DNA of 5,964 nucleotides from Candidatus Methylomirabilota bacterium (GCA_016209725.1 JACQVO010000094.1:1-5964); one strand, 5' to 3'. Positions 1-5,632 are shown, counted from the stretch's first letter. A program made the numbers and translations. Notes: generated by a model from the sequence alone, not told the origin.

Positions 1-1215
1 CTCAATCTGTCCAGCCAATGGGCTCAGACCGGCCTCCAAGCCGTGGCGTTGCTCGTACGGCATCACGTCTTGGAACAGCATCCGAAGCTCCTGGCTGAAT
101 CGCTTCACCATGGGATTGTTCTGGTAGGTGGCCGATTCAAAGGCCGCCTTGACCGGGGGAATGGCAAAGACGGGACGCGTGTTGGCGCGCTTCGCCAGCC
201 GCTCCGGCGTCCACAGGAACCGCAGCAGCTTCTTCGAAGCCTCGACTTTGGCCGCGTCGGCCTTGGATACCGTAAAGAAGTATGCCCCGCCGAAATTCCC
301 CTTCGGTGGATAGTCGGAGGCGTCGGGACCCGGGAACGGGAAGATGCTCATCTTGTCCAGGAGTCCTGGATTCTCGGAGGCAGCCTGCCCAACGACCGCT
401 CCCCACTCCAAGGTCATTGCCACCTTTTCCTTCACAAAGGCGGTTCGGTACTCGGCCCACGACCAATCAACGCTTGCAGGCGGAGATGCTGCCTTGTACA
501 GGTCCACGAGGAACTTGAGGGCACGGACGGCCTTCTCCTTGTTCTTGTCGAACACGTACTTCCCCGTGGCCGGATCATAGACGTAGGCGCCAGCCGAGTA
601 CAGGATCGCCCCGTAGGTTTGCTGGCCCACATACTCCCGACCCAGCGGAACCCCCATTCCATGGATGCCGTCCTTCGGGCTGTTGAGCGCCTTGGCCACC
701 TCCAATAGCTCCGACCAGGACTTGGGGGTGGCCAACTTCTTCTGGGCAAACAGGTCCTTGCGGTAATAGACGGCCTGGTGCAGGGCCCAGTCCGGGATCC
801 CCCAGGTCTTCCCGCCTGCGGAGACCCAGTCGAGATACTTCTTGGTGAACTGGGCTCGTCCAACCGCATTGATCACGTCATCCAGCGGCTCCAGCACGCC
901 CTTGGCGTGCAGGAATGCGACCATCGCCTCAATGTTGTTGAAGACGTTCGGCGGGTTCCCGGCCTGGATCGCCGCCGCCAGCTTCGGATAGACCACGCTG
1001 TACGGGACTGCCTCAATCGTGACCTTGATCCCTGGATTCTGCTTCTCAAACTCCGCAACGTCCTCCCGAAGATTGGCCATCTGCGCCTCGACCGTCCGCA
1101 TGGTCCAGAGCGAGATGTCAATGGCGGCCAACGTAGGCGGTGTGCTCACCCCCAGGACCACACCGAGTACGAGAAGGCCCAATGCAATCCTCAAGGTGCC
1201 AGAGCTCAGCTTCAT
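1..1215 (-). CDS. ABC transporter sugar-binding protein, family 1 (C terminus cut by window edge)
   Basis: Periplasmic or extracellular substrate-binding protein of a carbohydrate ABC importer. The frame is open from the ATG at 1215 to base 1, giving 405 residues with no stop; relatives are usually about 420-440 residues, so only a short C-terminal piece is missing. Residues 1-30 form a classical signal peptide: a positively charged start (MKLSSGTLR), a hydrophobic core (about 10-22) and an Ala-x-Ala-like cleavage site after TLA (residue 30). There is no lipobox cysteine. The mature part starts with the usual short beta strand (IDISLW), then the helix before NPGIKV (60-65). The family segment VYYRKDLF (149-156) followed by PKSWSEL (164-170) is clear. 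A purine-rich Shine-Dalgarno sequence supports the start. It lies 69 nt after a DapA-like gene and is probably co-transcribed; the two permease genes are expected beyond base 1. The ligand cannot be read from the sequence, but the neighbours suggest a sugar acid. Confidence 0.9.
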   Translation of the reverse strand, partial: MKLSSGTLRIALGLLVLGVVLGVSTPPTLAAIDISLWTMRTVEAQMANLREDVAEFEKQNPGIKVTIEAVPYSVVYPKLAAAIQAGNPPNVFNNIEAMVAFLHAKGVLEPLDDVINAVGRAQFTKKYLDWVSAGGKTWGIPDWALHQAVYYRKDLFAQKKLATPKSWSELLEVAKALNSPKDGIHGMGVPLGREYVGQQTYGAILYSAGAYVYDPATGKYVFDKNKEKAVRALKFLVDLYKAASPPASVDWSWAEYRTAFVKEKVAMTLEWGAVVGQAASENPGLLDKMSIFPFPGPDASDYPPKGNFGGAYFFTVSKADAAKVEASKKLLRFLWTPERLAKRANTRPVFAIPPVKAAFESATYQNNPMVKRFSQELRMLFQDVMPYEQRHGLEAGLSPLAGQIE

Positions 1216-1220
1216 GGCCG

Positions 1221-1230
1221 TTCCCCCTTT
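1221..1230 (-). promoter_or_regulatory. Ribosome binding site of the sugar-binding protein gene
   Basis: On the minus strand AAAGGGGGAA ends 5 nt before the ATG at 1215. It is the only purine-rich stretch in a suitable position and fixes the start directly in front of the signal peptide. Confidence 0.6.
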
Positions 1231-1284
1231 CTGGGTTTCTGTCAACGGATGCGCCTTCGGAAGTGTTCCTTGTCACAGATCTTC

Positions 1285-2172
1285 TCAAATGAGCCCCGCG
1301 CTCTTCAGGGCCTGTTGGATCGCCGCCTTCTGCGCCGGCGAGCTGGCCGGCATCGGCGCACGCGGCAGGCCGGCCTTGCGGCCCTGAAGCTCCTCCGCGC
1401 ACTTCACGTTGGCCGGCAGGTTGTCCGCCCAGATGGCGTTCCAGATGGATAGGAGCTTCTCGTGCAGCGCCAGCGCCTGCTTATGATCCCCCGTCCGGAC
1501 CGCGTCCCACAGTTGCACGCAGAGAGTCGGGGCGGCCGTCAGGATGGCGGCAATGGCGCCATGGGCTCCCAGGGTGAAGGACGGGTACAGCACGGCATCC
1601 GTGGCGCTCATGATCCGTCCCCGGTTCCCCACCATGAGGAGAAGGTCGGCCAGGAGCTTCAGGTCGCCCGCGCTCTGCTTGACGCCGATCACCCCCTCCA
1701 CGCCGGTGATGATCCGCGTGAGAAGCTGCGGCGAGAGGTAGACCGAGGGGACGACGTTGTAAATGATGATGGGCAACCCGGTCCCTTTGGCCAGGGCCTC
1801 GTAGTGGCGCAGCAGGGCGTCGTCATCCGGACGGAAGATGTAATGGGGCGGGGTCACCTGGAGGGCGGCGACCCCCAGGTCCTTCACGGCCAGCCCGCGC
1901 TCGATGGCCGCGCCGGTGCTCTCCACGATGACCCCCGTGATCAACGGGACGCGGCCCTTGACCTCCTGGGCCACGATCTGGGTGATGCGGCGAGACTCCG
2001 GCGTGCTGAGGGTGTGCCCCTCCCCGGTGCTCCCGCATGCCGCCAGGCCGTGGACCTTGGCCACCTCGATCATGTATCGGGTGTCCGCCCGCAGCGCATC
2101 CTCGTCGATGGCGTCATCCGCACGGAAGGGGGTCGTCAAGGGAGGCACGATGCCGTAGATTTCCTCGTGCAT
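1285..2172 (-). CDS. DapA/N-acetylneuraminate lyase superfamily aldolase or dehydratase (paralogue 1)
   Basis: Class I (Schiff-base) TIM-barrel lyase of 295 residues, a typical length for the family. The substrate 2-oxo acid would form an imine with Lys165 (GVKQSAGD). Other family landmarks are GSTGE at 47-51 (usual form GTTGE, hydroxyl-bearing Ser48/Thr49), the catalytic Tyr138 in IIYNV, and GAHGAI (203-208) lining the pocket. After YN the sequence is VVPSVYLSP, with no arginine where true dihydrodipicolinate synthase (R138 in E. coli DapA) binds aspartate semialdehyde, so lysine synthesis is unlikely. The usual PYY motif is replaced by PPHY (108-111). From memory, a PHY motif and a similar loop before the lysine occur in 5-dehydro-4-deoxyglucarate dehydratase (KdgD), which would fit the Udh-like neighbour, but this is not decisive. 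The start is supported by AAAGGAG 5 nt upstream. A 2-keto-3-deoxy-acid aldolase is the main alternative. The superfamily call is firm; the substrate is unknown. Confidence 0.92.
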   Translation of the reverse strand: MHEEIYGIVPPLTTPFRADDAIDEDALRADTRYMIEVAKVHGLAACGSTGEGHTLSTPESRRITQIVAQEVKGRVPLITGVIVESTGAAIERGLAVKDLGVAALQVTPPHYIFRPDDDALLRHYEALAKGTGLPIIIYNVVPSVYLSPQLLTRIITGVEGVIGVKQSAGDLKLLADLLLMVGNRGRIMSATDAVLYPSFTLGAHGAIAAILTAAPTLCVQLWDAVRTGDHKQALALHEKLLSIWNAIWADNLPANVKCAEELQGRKAGLPRAPMPASSPAQKAAIQQALKSAGLI

Positions 2173-2177
2173 GAACG

Positions 2178-2184
2178 CTCCTTT
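2178..2184 (-). promoter_or_regulatory. Ribosome binding site of DapA-like paralogue 1
   Basis: AAAGGAG on the minus strand, 5 nt before the ATG at 2172. It is a near-consensus Shine-Dalgarno sequence and confirms the start. Confidence 0.75.
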
Positions 2185-2268
2185 CTGCAGGGCACCTTCG
2201 TCGGGTTCTTGCCCACAGCCGCCCTGCGGCGCTCGGGTGATCTGTCAACGAATCGCCGGCGCGCTCCC

Positions 2269-2289
2269 CGTCGGGACTCAGTCCAGACG
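2269..2289. repeat. 21-bp interrupted palindrome (operator or mRNA hairpin candidate)
   Basis: On the plus strand the arms are CGTCGGGACT (2269-2278) and AGTCCAGACG (2280-2289) around a central C; 9 of 10 positions pair. In the minus-strand transcript it can fold as CGUC, a U/C mismatch, GGA, a five-base loop, UCC and GACG. It has no U-tract, so it does not look like an intrinsic terminator. A dimeric regulator site or an intercistronic stem-loop are both possible. Confidence 0.4.
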
Positions 2290-2389
2290 CAAGTACGGCA
2301 GGGACCAGGAATAGGGAACCCGCTTCACTTGTGCGAAGCTCAGCAGTTCCCGGAACGAGGCTGTCCGAATTGGCAGGCACCGTGCCCGC

Positions 2390-3316
2390 TCATATCAGGT
2401 TCAGAGACTTCATCACCCTCTTGACGTTCTCGATCTCCTCAGGGGTGCCCTTCGACAGCGGAAGGCGAGGAATCCCCGCGTCCACTCCGACCAGCTTCAT
2501 GGCTTCCTTCCAGAGGCAGACCGGGTTCGTGCGGCCGTTCTGTCCCATGATCTTCAGGAGCGGGTAGATCCTGCGCTGCATCTGGGCGGCGTCGGTGATC
2601 TTCCCGGCCAGGAAGGTGTCGATCATGTCGCGGATCAGCGACCCGATGACGTGGGACGCACCGCTGATGACGCCGCCGATCCGGTCGGGCCCGCCCTGGG
2701 CATAGGCCTCCAGGATCATCGTGTCGTCGCCGTTGTAGATGATGAAGTCCTCCGGCGTCGCGTTGAGGAAGCCCGTGATCTGCTTGGGGTTGAGCTCGGC
2801 CTCTTCCTTGATGGCCACGATGTTCTTGACCTGCGCCAGCTTGCCGACCGTTTCGGGGTCGATGTTGACCCCGGTGAAAATCGGGATGTTGTAGAGCATG
2901 AGATTCAGCGTGGGGAGGCCCTCCGCGACCTTCAGGTAGTGGGTGTAGAGTTCTTGCTGGCTCGGCTTGGTGTAGTAGGGGGCGACGATCATGGCGGTCT
3001 CGAAGCCGAGGGCCGCCGCCTTCTTCCCGAGCGCGACGGTCTCGATGGTCGAGGCGCACCCGATGCCCGCGATGAGCGGGATCTGGCCCCCCACGACCTC
3101 CGTGACGGCCTCGAAGAGCTTCACCCGCTCGTCGAAGGTCTGGGAGTGGAATTCGCCCGTGGTCCCCGACAGGATGAGCGTGTCCCCCTTCTTGTGATTG
3201 ACCAGATACTGCGCGAGCTTCTTCGCCTTCGCGTAATCGACGCTCTGGTCTTCGGCGAACGGGGTCACCATCGGGATCAGGATCTTGCCGTAGGTTTCTT
3301 TCCGAAACACATTCAC
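2390..3316 (-). CDS. DapA/N-acetylneuraminate lyase superfamily aldolase or dehydratase (paralogue 2)
   Basis: Second class I Schiff-base lyase, 308 residues when begun at the GTG at 3316. That GTG sits 7 nt after a strong AAAGGAGG; the longer frame from an ATG at 3382 would add 22 residues unlike the family and has no ribosome site. Landmarks: GTTGE at 51-55 (followed by FHSQ), APYYTKP with Tyr115/Tyr116 (the proton-relay tyrosine pair), LYNIP with catalytic Tyr142, Lys170 in AIKEE as imine-forming lysine, and GGVISGA (214-220). The segment after Tyr142, NIPIFTG, has Phe147 where E. coli DapA has the aspartate-semialdehyde-binding Arg138, arguing against lysine synthesis. The EF after GTTGE and the YNxPxxTG form recall 2-keto-3-deoxygluconate aldolases such as YagE, from memory only. 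It follows the IclR gene on the same strand by 156 nt. It is clearly divergent from paralogue 1, so a recent tandem duplication is unlikely. Substrate unproven. Confidence 0.92.
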   Translation of the reverse strand: MNVFRKETYGKILIPMVTPFAEDQSVDYAKAKKLAQYLVNHKKGDTLILSGTTGEFHSQTFDERVKLFEAVTEVVGGQIPLIAGIGCASTIETVALGKKAAALGFETAMIVAPYYTKPSQQELYTHYLKVAEGLPTLNLMLYNIPIFTGVNIDPETVGKLAQVKNIVAIKEEAELNPKQITGFLNATPEDFIIYNGDDTMILEAYAQGGPDRIGGVISGASHVIGSLIRDMIDTFLAGKITDAAQMQRRIYPLLKIMGQNGRTNPVCLWKEAMKLVGVDAGIPRLPLSKGTPEEIENVKRVMKSLNLI

Positions 3317-3323
3317 TTCTCTT

Positions 3324-3331
3324 CCTCCTTT
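3324..3331 (-). promoter_or_regulatory. Ribosome binding site that fixes the GTG start of DapA-like paralogue 2
   Basis: AAAGGAGG on the minus strand, 7 nt before GTG at 3316. It is the best Shine-Dalgarno sequence in the window and decides between the GTG at 3316 and the upstream ATG at 3382, which lies inside a palindrome and has no such signal. Confidence 0.8.
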
Positions 3332-3372
3332 CCTTCCCCTCTGGGCTGATCCAAGGTTGCCTCTGGACAGGG

Positions 3373-3386
3373 AGGGATGCATCCCT
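3373..3386. repeat. 14-bp perfect palindrome in the iclR / DapA-like leader
   Basis: AGGGATGCATCCCT equals its own reverse complement over all 14 bases. It is one base from the 23-bp inverted repeat at 3388-3410, between iclR and DapA-like paralogue 2. It could be a regulator half of a composite operator or fold as a 5-bp stem with a UGCA loop in the mRNA. Confidence 0.45.
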
Positions 3387-3387
3387 T

Positions 3388-3410
3388 CGTCACCACAGCT
3401 CGTGGTGACG
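3388..3410. repeat. 23-bp inverted repeat with 9-bp perfect arms between iclR and the DapA-like gene
   Basis: Arms CGTCACCAC (3388-3396) and GTGGTGACG (3402-3410) are perfectly complementary around a five-base centre. In the minus-strand transcript this is a stable G+C-rich 9-bp hairpin located after the iclR stop at 3473 and before the start at 3316. No U-tract follows on either strand, so it is not a canonical intrinsic terminator. It could be an operator for a dimeric regulator, an mRNA-stabilising or processing stem-loop, or a factor-assisted attenuator. Confidence 0.55.
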
Positions 3411-3472
3411 ATTTCTCAGATGGGGCCGTGCGGTTGCCCTCCATTCTCGGGATCTCCACGAACGCCTCGCCC

Positions 3473-4372
3473 TCACGGCGCTGCCGAGGTCTTGGGACGG
3501 ACTCCCCTGCGGTTGATGGTAGGGGCCTGGCGGACTCCGTCGGGGGGCGACGACGGCTCGCCCCTGTACCCGAGCCGGGCCGAGAGTTTCCCCGCAACCT
3601 CTTTCACTCGTTCAGCCAGAGGCGGGATCGCCTCCTTCGGGATCCGGGTGGCTGGGCCCGAAATGCTCAGCGACGCAATGACGTTGCCGGAGTGGTTCCG
3701 GATGGGCGCGGCCACGCAGCGCACGCCTGGCTGGTGCTCGCTCTCGTCCACGGCGTAGCCGGATGTCCGGACCTTCTCCAGCTCTTTGCGGAGTCGGGCT
3801 GGAGCGGTAATGGTCTGAGGCGTGTAGCGGGTCAGTCCCCTCCGACAGACGTGCTCCAGCACCGGCTCGGGCTGGAAGGCGAGAAGGGCCTTGCCGACCG
3901 CAGTGCAGTAGGCGGGGGCGCCCTTACCAATGGTCACGTGGGACGCCAGACCGTGGGGGGAGTCCATCTTCTCGATGGAGACCACCTGTGATCCATCGAA
4001 CACCCCCAGGTGGACGGTTTCCCCGCTCTCCCGCGACAGTTCCTCGATGAACGGCAGCGCCTGGCGGTGGACCTCCATGTTGGCGAGGACCATGCTGCCC
4101 AGCTCCAGGAGCTTCAGCCCCAAGCGGTAGAGGTCCCGGTCTCCCTCCTGCTCCAGGATGCCCACGTCGCGCAAGGTGGCCAGGATGCGGTGGGTCGTGC
4201 TGAGGGGCAGCCCGACCTTGCGGGCGATGTCGGTGAGGGAGATTCGCGGCTCCTGGAGCGAGAAGCAGTCGAGGATGCGCATGGCCTTCCGGAGCGACTT
4301 GAGACCCTCGGCGCCGGACTCCTGTTCAAGAGCGCGCCTCTTGGTGGTTCCTGCGGTGCGGCCTGTAGCCAT
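3473..4372 (-). CDS. IclR-family transcriptional regulator
   Basis: Dimeric or tetrameric ligand-responsive DNA-binding protein, 299 residues. The N-terminal winged helix-turn-helix spans about 24-90: LKSLRKAMRILDCF leads in, SLTDIARKVGLPLSTTHRIL (45-64) is the helix-turn-helix, and LYRLGLKLLELG (81-92) follows the wing. The C-terminal effector domain carries the hallmark blocks GKGAPAYCTAVGKALLA (149-165), SGYAVDESEHQPGVRCVAAP (204-223) and SISGPATRI (236-244). The last ~28 residues are a Pro/Arg-rich tail outside the domain. The ATG is preceded by GGGGAGG at 8 nt. Many relatives control catabolic operons for sugar acids (KdgR) or aromatic acids (PcaR, PobR) and repress their own gene. Here the gene lies amid a Udh-like dehydrogenase and two DapA-like enzymes, so a sugar-acid intermediate is the likely effector. 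Two palindromes at its own promoter are candidate binding sites. Confidence 0.96.
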   Translation of the reverse strand: MATGRTAGTTKRRALEQESGAEGLKSLRKAMRILDCFSLQEPRISLTDIARKVGLPLSTTHRILATLRDVGILEQEGDRDLYRLGLKLLELGSMVLANMEVHRQALPFIEELSRESGETVHLGVFDGSQVVSIEKMDSPHGLASHVTIGKGAPAYCTAVGKALLAFQPEPVLEHVCRRGLTRYTPQTITAPARLRKELEKVRTSGYAVDESEHQPGVRCVAAPIRNHSGNVIASLSISGPATRIPKEAIPPLAERVKEVAGKLSARLGYRGEPSSPPDGVRQAPTINRRGVRPKTSAAP

Positions 4373-4380
4373 CCGACCAA

Positions 4381-4387
4381 CCTCCCC
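4381..4387 (-). promoter_or_regulatory. Ribosome binding site of the IclR-family gene
   Basis: GGGGAGG on the minus strand, 8 nt before the ATG at 4372, supporting that start. Confidence 0.65.
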
Positions 4388-4461
4388 TCGCCTTGGATGC
4401 GCCTGGCGACCTCTGGGAAAGGGAACGGTCCCCGATGGAACGGTGAATCGGCTGAATGTCC

Positions 4462-4482
4462 GACTTCCAATATATGGAAGTC
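4462..4482. promoter_or_regulatory. Candidate operator A: 21-bp palindrome downstream of the iclR promoter
   Basis: Arms GACTTCCA (4462-4469) and TGGAAGTC (4475-4482) are perfectly complementary around ATATA. It is A+T-rich in a G+C-rich context, lies in the presumed 5' leader just after the transcription start and touches operator B. Palindromes with TTCC/GGAA cores are common among IclR-family operators, so autoregulation is a reasonable inference. Confidence 0.6.
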
Positions 4483-4502
4483 ATTTCTTATATGTGAGAA
4501 AT
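4483..4502. promoter_or_regulatory. Candidate operator B: 20-bp palindrome overlapping the iclR -10 element
   Basis: Arms ATTTCT (4483-4488) and AGAAAT (4497-4502) pair perfectly; with scattered inner matches 16 of 20 bases are symmetric. It shares bases 4500-4502 with the -10 hexamer, so a bound protein would block RNA polymerase. Its centre is about 20 bp (two helical turns) from that of operator A, placing both on one face of the helix. Confidence 0.55.
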
Positions 4503-4529
4503 ATAGGCGCAACCCTGGGGGTCTGTCAA
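4500..4529 (-). promoter_or_regulatory. Sigma70-type promoter for iclR
   Basis: On the minus strand TTGACA (complement of 4524-4529, a perfect -35) is followed after 18 bp by TATATT (complement of 4500-4505, 5 of 6 to the -10 consensus). It is the only well-formed promoter I find in the window. The start point would lie near 4493, giving a leader of about 120 nt before the iclR ATG. It may also drive the downstream DapA-like and transporter genes. Confidence 0.7.
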
Positions 4530-4769
4530 GGCCTTTAGCGGCTCGCGCGCTCCGACAGTCGGCGCGGGTCCCATGGAAGGCTTTTCCGACTTTGTCGCGG
4601 AGGCCGCTGGGCGTGACTCCTGGGAGCCGAACGTCGGCGGTTGGAGCGCAGTGTTCAACGCTCGCCATTCGGGCTTCAGGGCGAGAGGGTGGGGGCTGGC
4701 CCGCGGGGTCGAGAGAAAGGGAGACGAGGGGAGGTCGGGAGGCGGCCGAGGACGCCTCCTCGCCGGGGC
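4530..4769. other. Gap between the Udh-like gene and the iclR promoter; possible Rho-dependent termination zone
   Basis: No credible gene is seen. Directly after the Udh-like stop is a small hairpin, CGAGGA / TCCTCG with a four-base loop (4747-4762), not followed by a U-run. Next in the transcript comes a stretch (complement of 4701-4745) with about 26 C against 7 G in 45 nt, the C-over-G bias expected of a Rho-loading site. The remainder (4530-4700) shows no repeat or promoter that I can support. A plus-strand frame begins at 4573 but lacks a ribosome site and runs antisense into the Udh-like gene. Confidence 0.35.
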
Positions 4770-5558
4770 TCAGGGCATGAAGGGAAGATCCACCTTGCTT
4801 CCCCCCTGCCACTGGATGCGCTCGAGCCAGGCGGACGGCGGGTCCTTGAGCAACTCCGTTGCATACACCTCGGCATCGTCGCTGGGGTGGTATCCGAGCA
4901 CCCTGCGCGCGCGCGTGAGGTCCCACCAGGAGCGGCTGTTGTTCGACACGCCGTAGACGACTTCGTAGTGGATGTCGCGGGCTTCGACGGCGCACCGGAC
5001 CAACCGGGTCATGTCGGCCGGACTGATCCACACGGCCAGATGGCGCTCCTCCAGCGGCCGATCCTGGAAGAATCCGATGCGGAGGCAGACCGCGCTCAGG
5101 CCAGCCTTCTCCGCGTACAGCCGACCCATGGCTTCGGCGAAACACTTGGTCACGGCGTACATGCTGTCCGGCCGGATCGGGACGGTCTCGTCGATGATCT
5201 GACCGGCGGGATAGTAGCCCACGACGTGGTGGGTGCTCGCGTACACCACGCGGGGAACGCCGGCGACGCGCGCCGCCTCGAACACGTTGTAGGTGCCGAG
5301 GATGTTTGCCGGCAGCAGCTTGTCGCGAAAGCCCTGGACGTCAGAGATCCCGGCCATGTCCACGATCGCGTCCGCTCCCCTGGCCGCCTGCTCGACCCTT
5401 TCCGCGTCGGTCGTGTCCCCCCTGATGAGCGTCTCATTCGGGCCGAGATCGGCGATGGCCGACCGGTTGAACAGGATCAACCGATAGTCGTCCCGCATGC
5501 CCCGCCGCAGGCACTGGCCGATCCTGCCGCTTGCCCCTGTGAGGAGGATCGTCTTCAT
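4770..5558 (-). CDS. udh: Uronate dehydrogenase-like NAD-dependent epimerase/dehydratase family protein
   Basis: Short-chain (SDR extended-type) oxidoreductase of 262 residues, close to the ~265 of Agrobacterium uronate dehydrogenase, which oxidises galacturonate or glucuronate to the aldarolactone with NAD+. Seen here: Rossmann motif TGASGRIG (7-14), MAGIS (68-72), NILGTYNVFEAAR (85-97), YASTHHVVGYYP (106-117), catalytic YxxxK as YAVTK (134-138), LRIGFF (159-164), RHLAVW (172-177) with Arg172 matching a substrate-carboxylate arginine as I recall it, and the WWD (211-213) plus LGYHP (221-225) block. These line up with Udh rather than with UDP-sugar epimerases, which are longer. The ATG at 5558 puts the nucleotide-binding strand at the N terminus; a GTG at 5603 would add 15 unrelated residues. 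The ribosome site is poor for both. It suggests the oxidative uronate route. A different sugar oxidoreductase remains possible. Confidence 0.82.
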   Translation of the reverse strand: MKTILLTGASGRIGQCLRRGMRDDYRLILFNRSAIADLGPNETLIRGDTTDAERVEQAARGADAIVDMAGISDVQGFRDKLLPANILGTYNVFEAARVAGVPRVVYASTHHVVGYYPAGQIIDETVPIRPDSMYAVTKCFAEAMGRLYAEKAGLSAVCLRIGFFQDRPLEERHLAVWISPADMTRLVRCAVEARDIHYEVVYGVSNNSRSWWDLTRARRVLGYHPSDDAEVYATELLKDPPSAWLERIQWQGGSKVDLPFMP

Positions 5559-5632
5559 CTTCCCGGGTGTTTCCCTTCGTCCGTGGGCAGATGTCCCCCA
5601 CACAGGGCGATAGTGTACTGCCTGAGAAATCG

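Larger units (their letters stand above)
2173..2389 (-). other. 217-bp gap between the two DapA-like genes
   Basis: No credible gene lies here; a short minus-strand frame through it (2114-2380) overlaps paralogue 1 and has arbitrary composition. The gap contains the ribosome binding site of paralogue 1, a TTGACA hexamer on the minus strand (complement of 2243-2248) without a recognisable -10 element at 16-19 bp, a 21-bp interrupted palindrome (2269-2289) and a small GTTCC/GGAAC palindrome (2346-2356). No hairpin followed by a U-tract is visible after the paralogue 2 stop. The gap is long for a tight operon, so an internal promoter of a non-sigma70 type or an activator-dependent one is possible but not shown. 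Confidence 0.5.

Noticed and set aside
43..708. 221-residue plus-strand open frame
   Set aside because: It is antisense to the clearly recognisable sugar-binding protein, has an Arg/Gly/Leu-rich composition typical of shadow frames in G+C-rich DNA, and matches no family I recognise.
1240..1245. TTGACA as a -35 element for the sugar-binding protein gene
   Set aside because: It is only 24 nt before the ATG, leaving no room for a -10 element and leader.
2243..2248. TTGACA as a -35 element for a promoter in front of DapA-like paralogue 1
   Set aside because: The sequence 16-19 bp downstream is G+C-rich with no -10-like hexamer.
1462..2424. 320-residue plus-strand open frame
   Set aside because: It lies opposite the DapA-like paralogue 1, whose active-site motifs are all intact; the plus-strand product is low-complexity Arg/Gly/Asp/His-rich and looks like a shadow.
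1285..3316. Lysine biosynthesis dapA genes
   Set aside because: Both proteins lack the arginine that binds aspartate semialdehyde, and the neighbours point to sugar-acid catabolism.
3388..3410. Intrinsic terminator after iclR
   Set aside because: The stem is strong but no U-tract follows on either strand.
4573..4956. Possible small plus-strand gene starting in the long gap (127 residues)
   Set aside because: No Shine-Dalgarno sequence, no promoter on that strand, and its second half is antisense to the Udh-like gene.
4114..5145. 343-residue minus-strand open frame spanning the Udh-like gene end, the gap and the iclR start
   Set aside because: It is out of frame with both real genes and crosses the promoter and operator region; composition is arbitrary.
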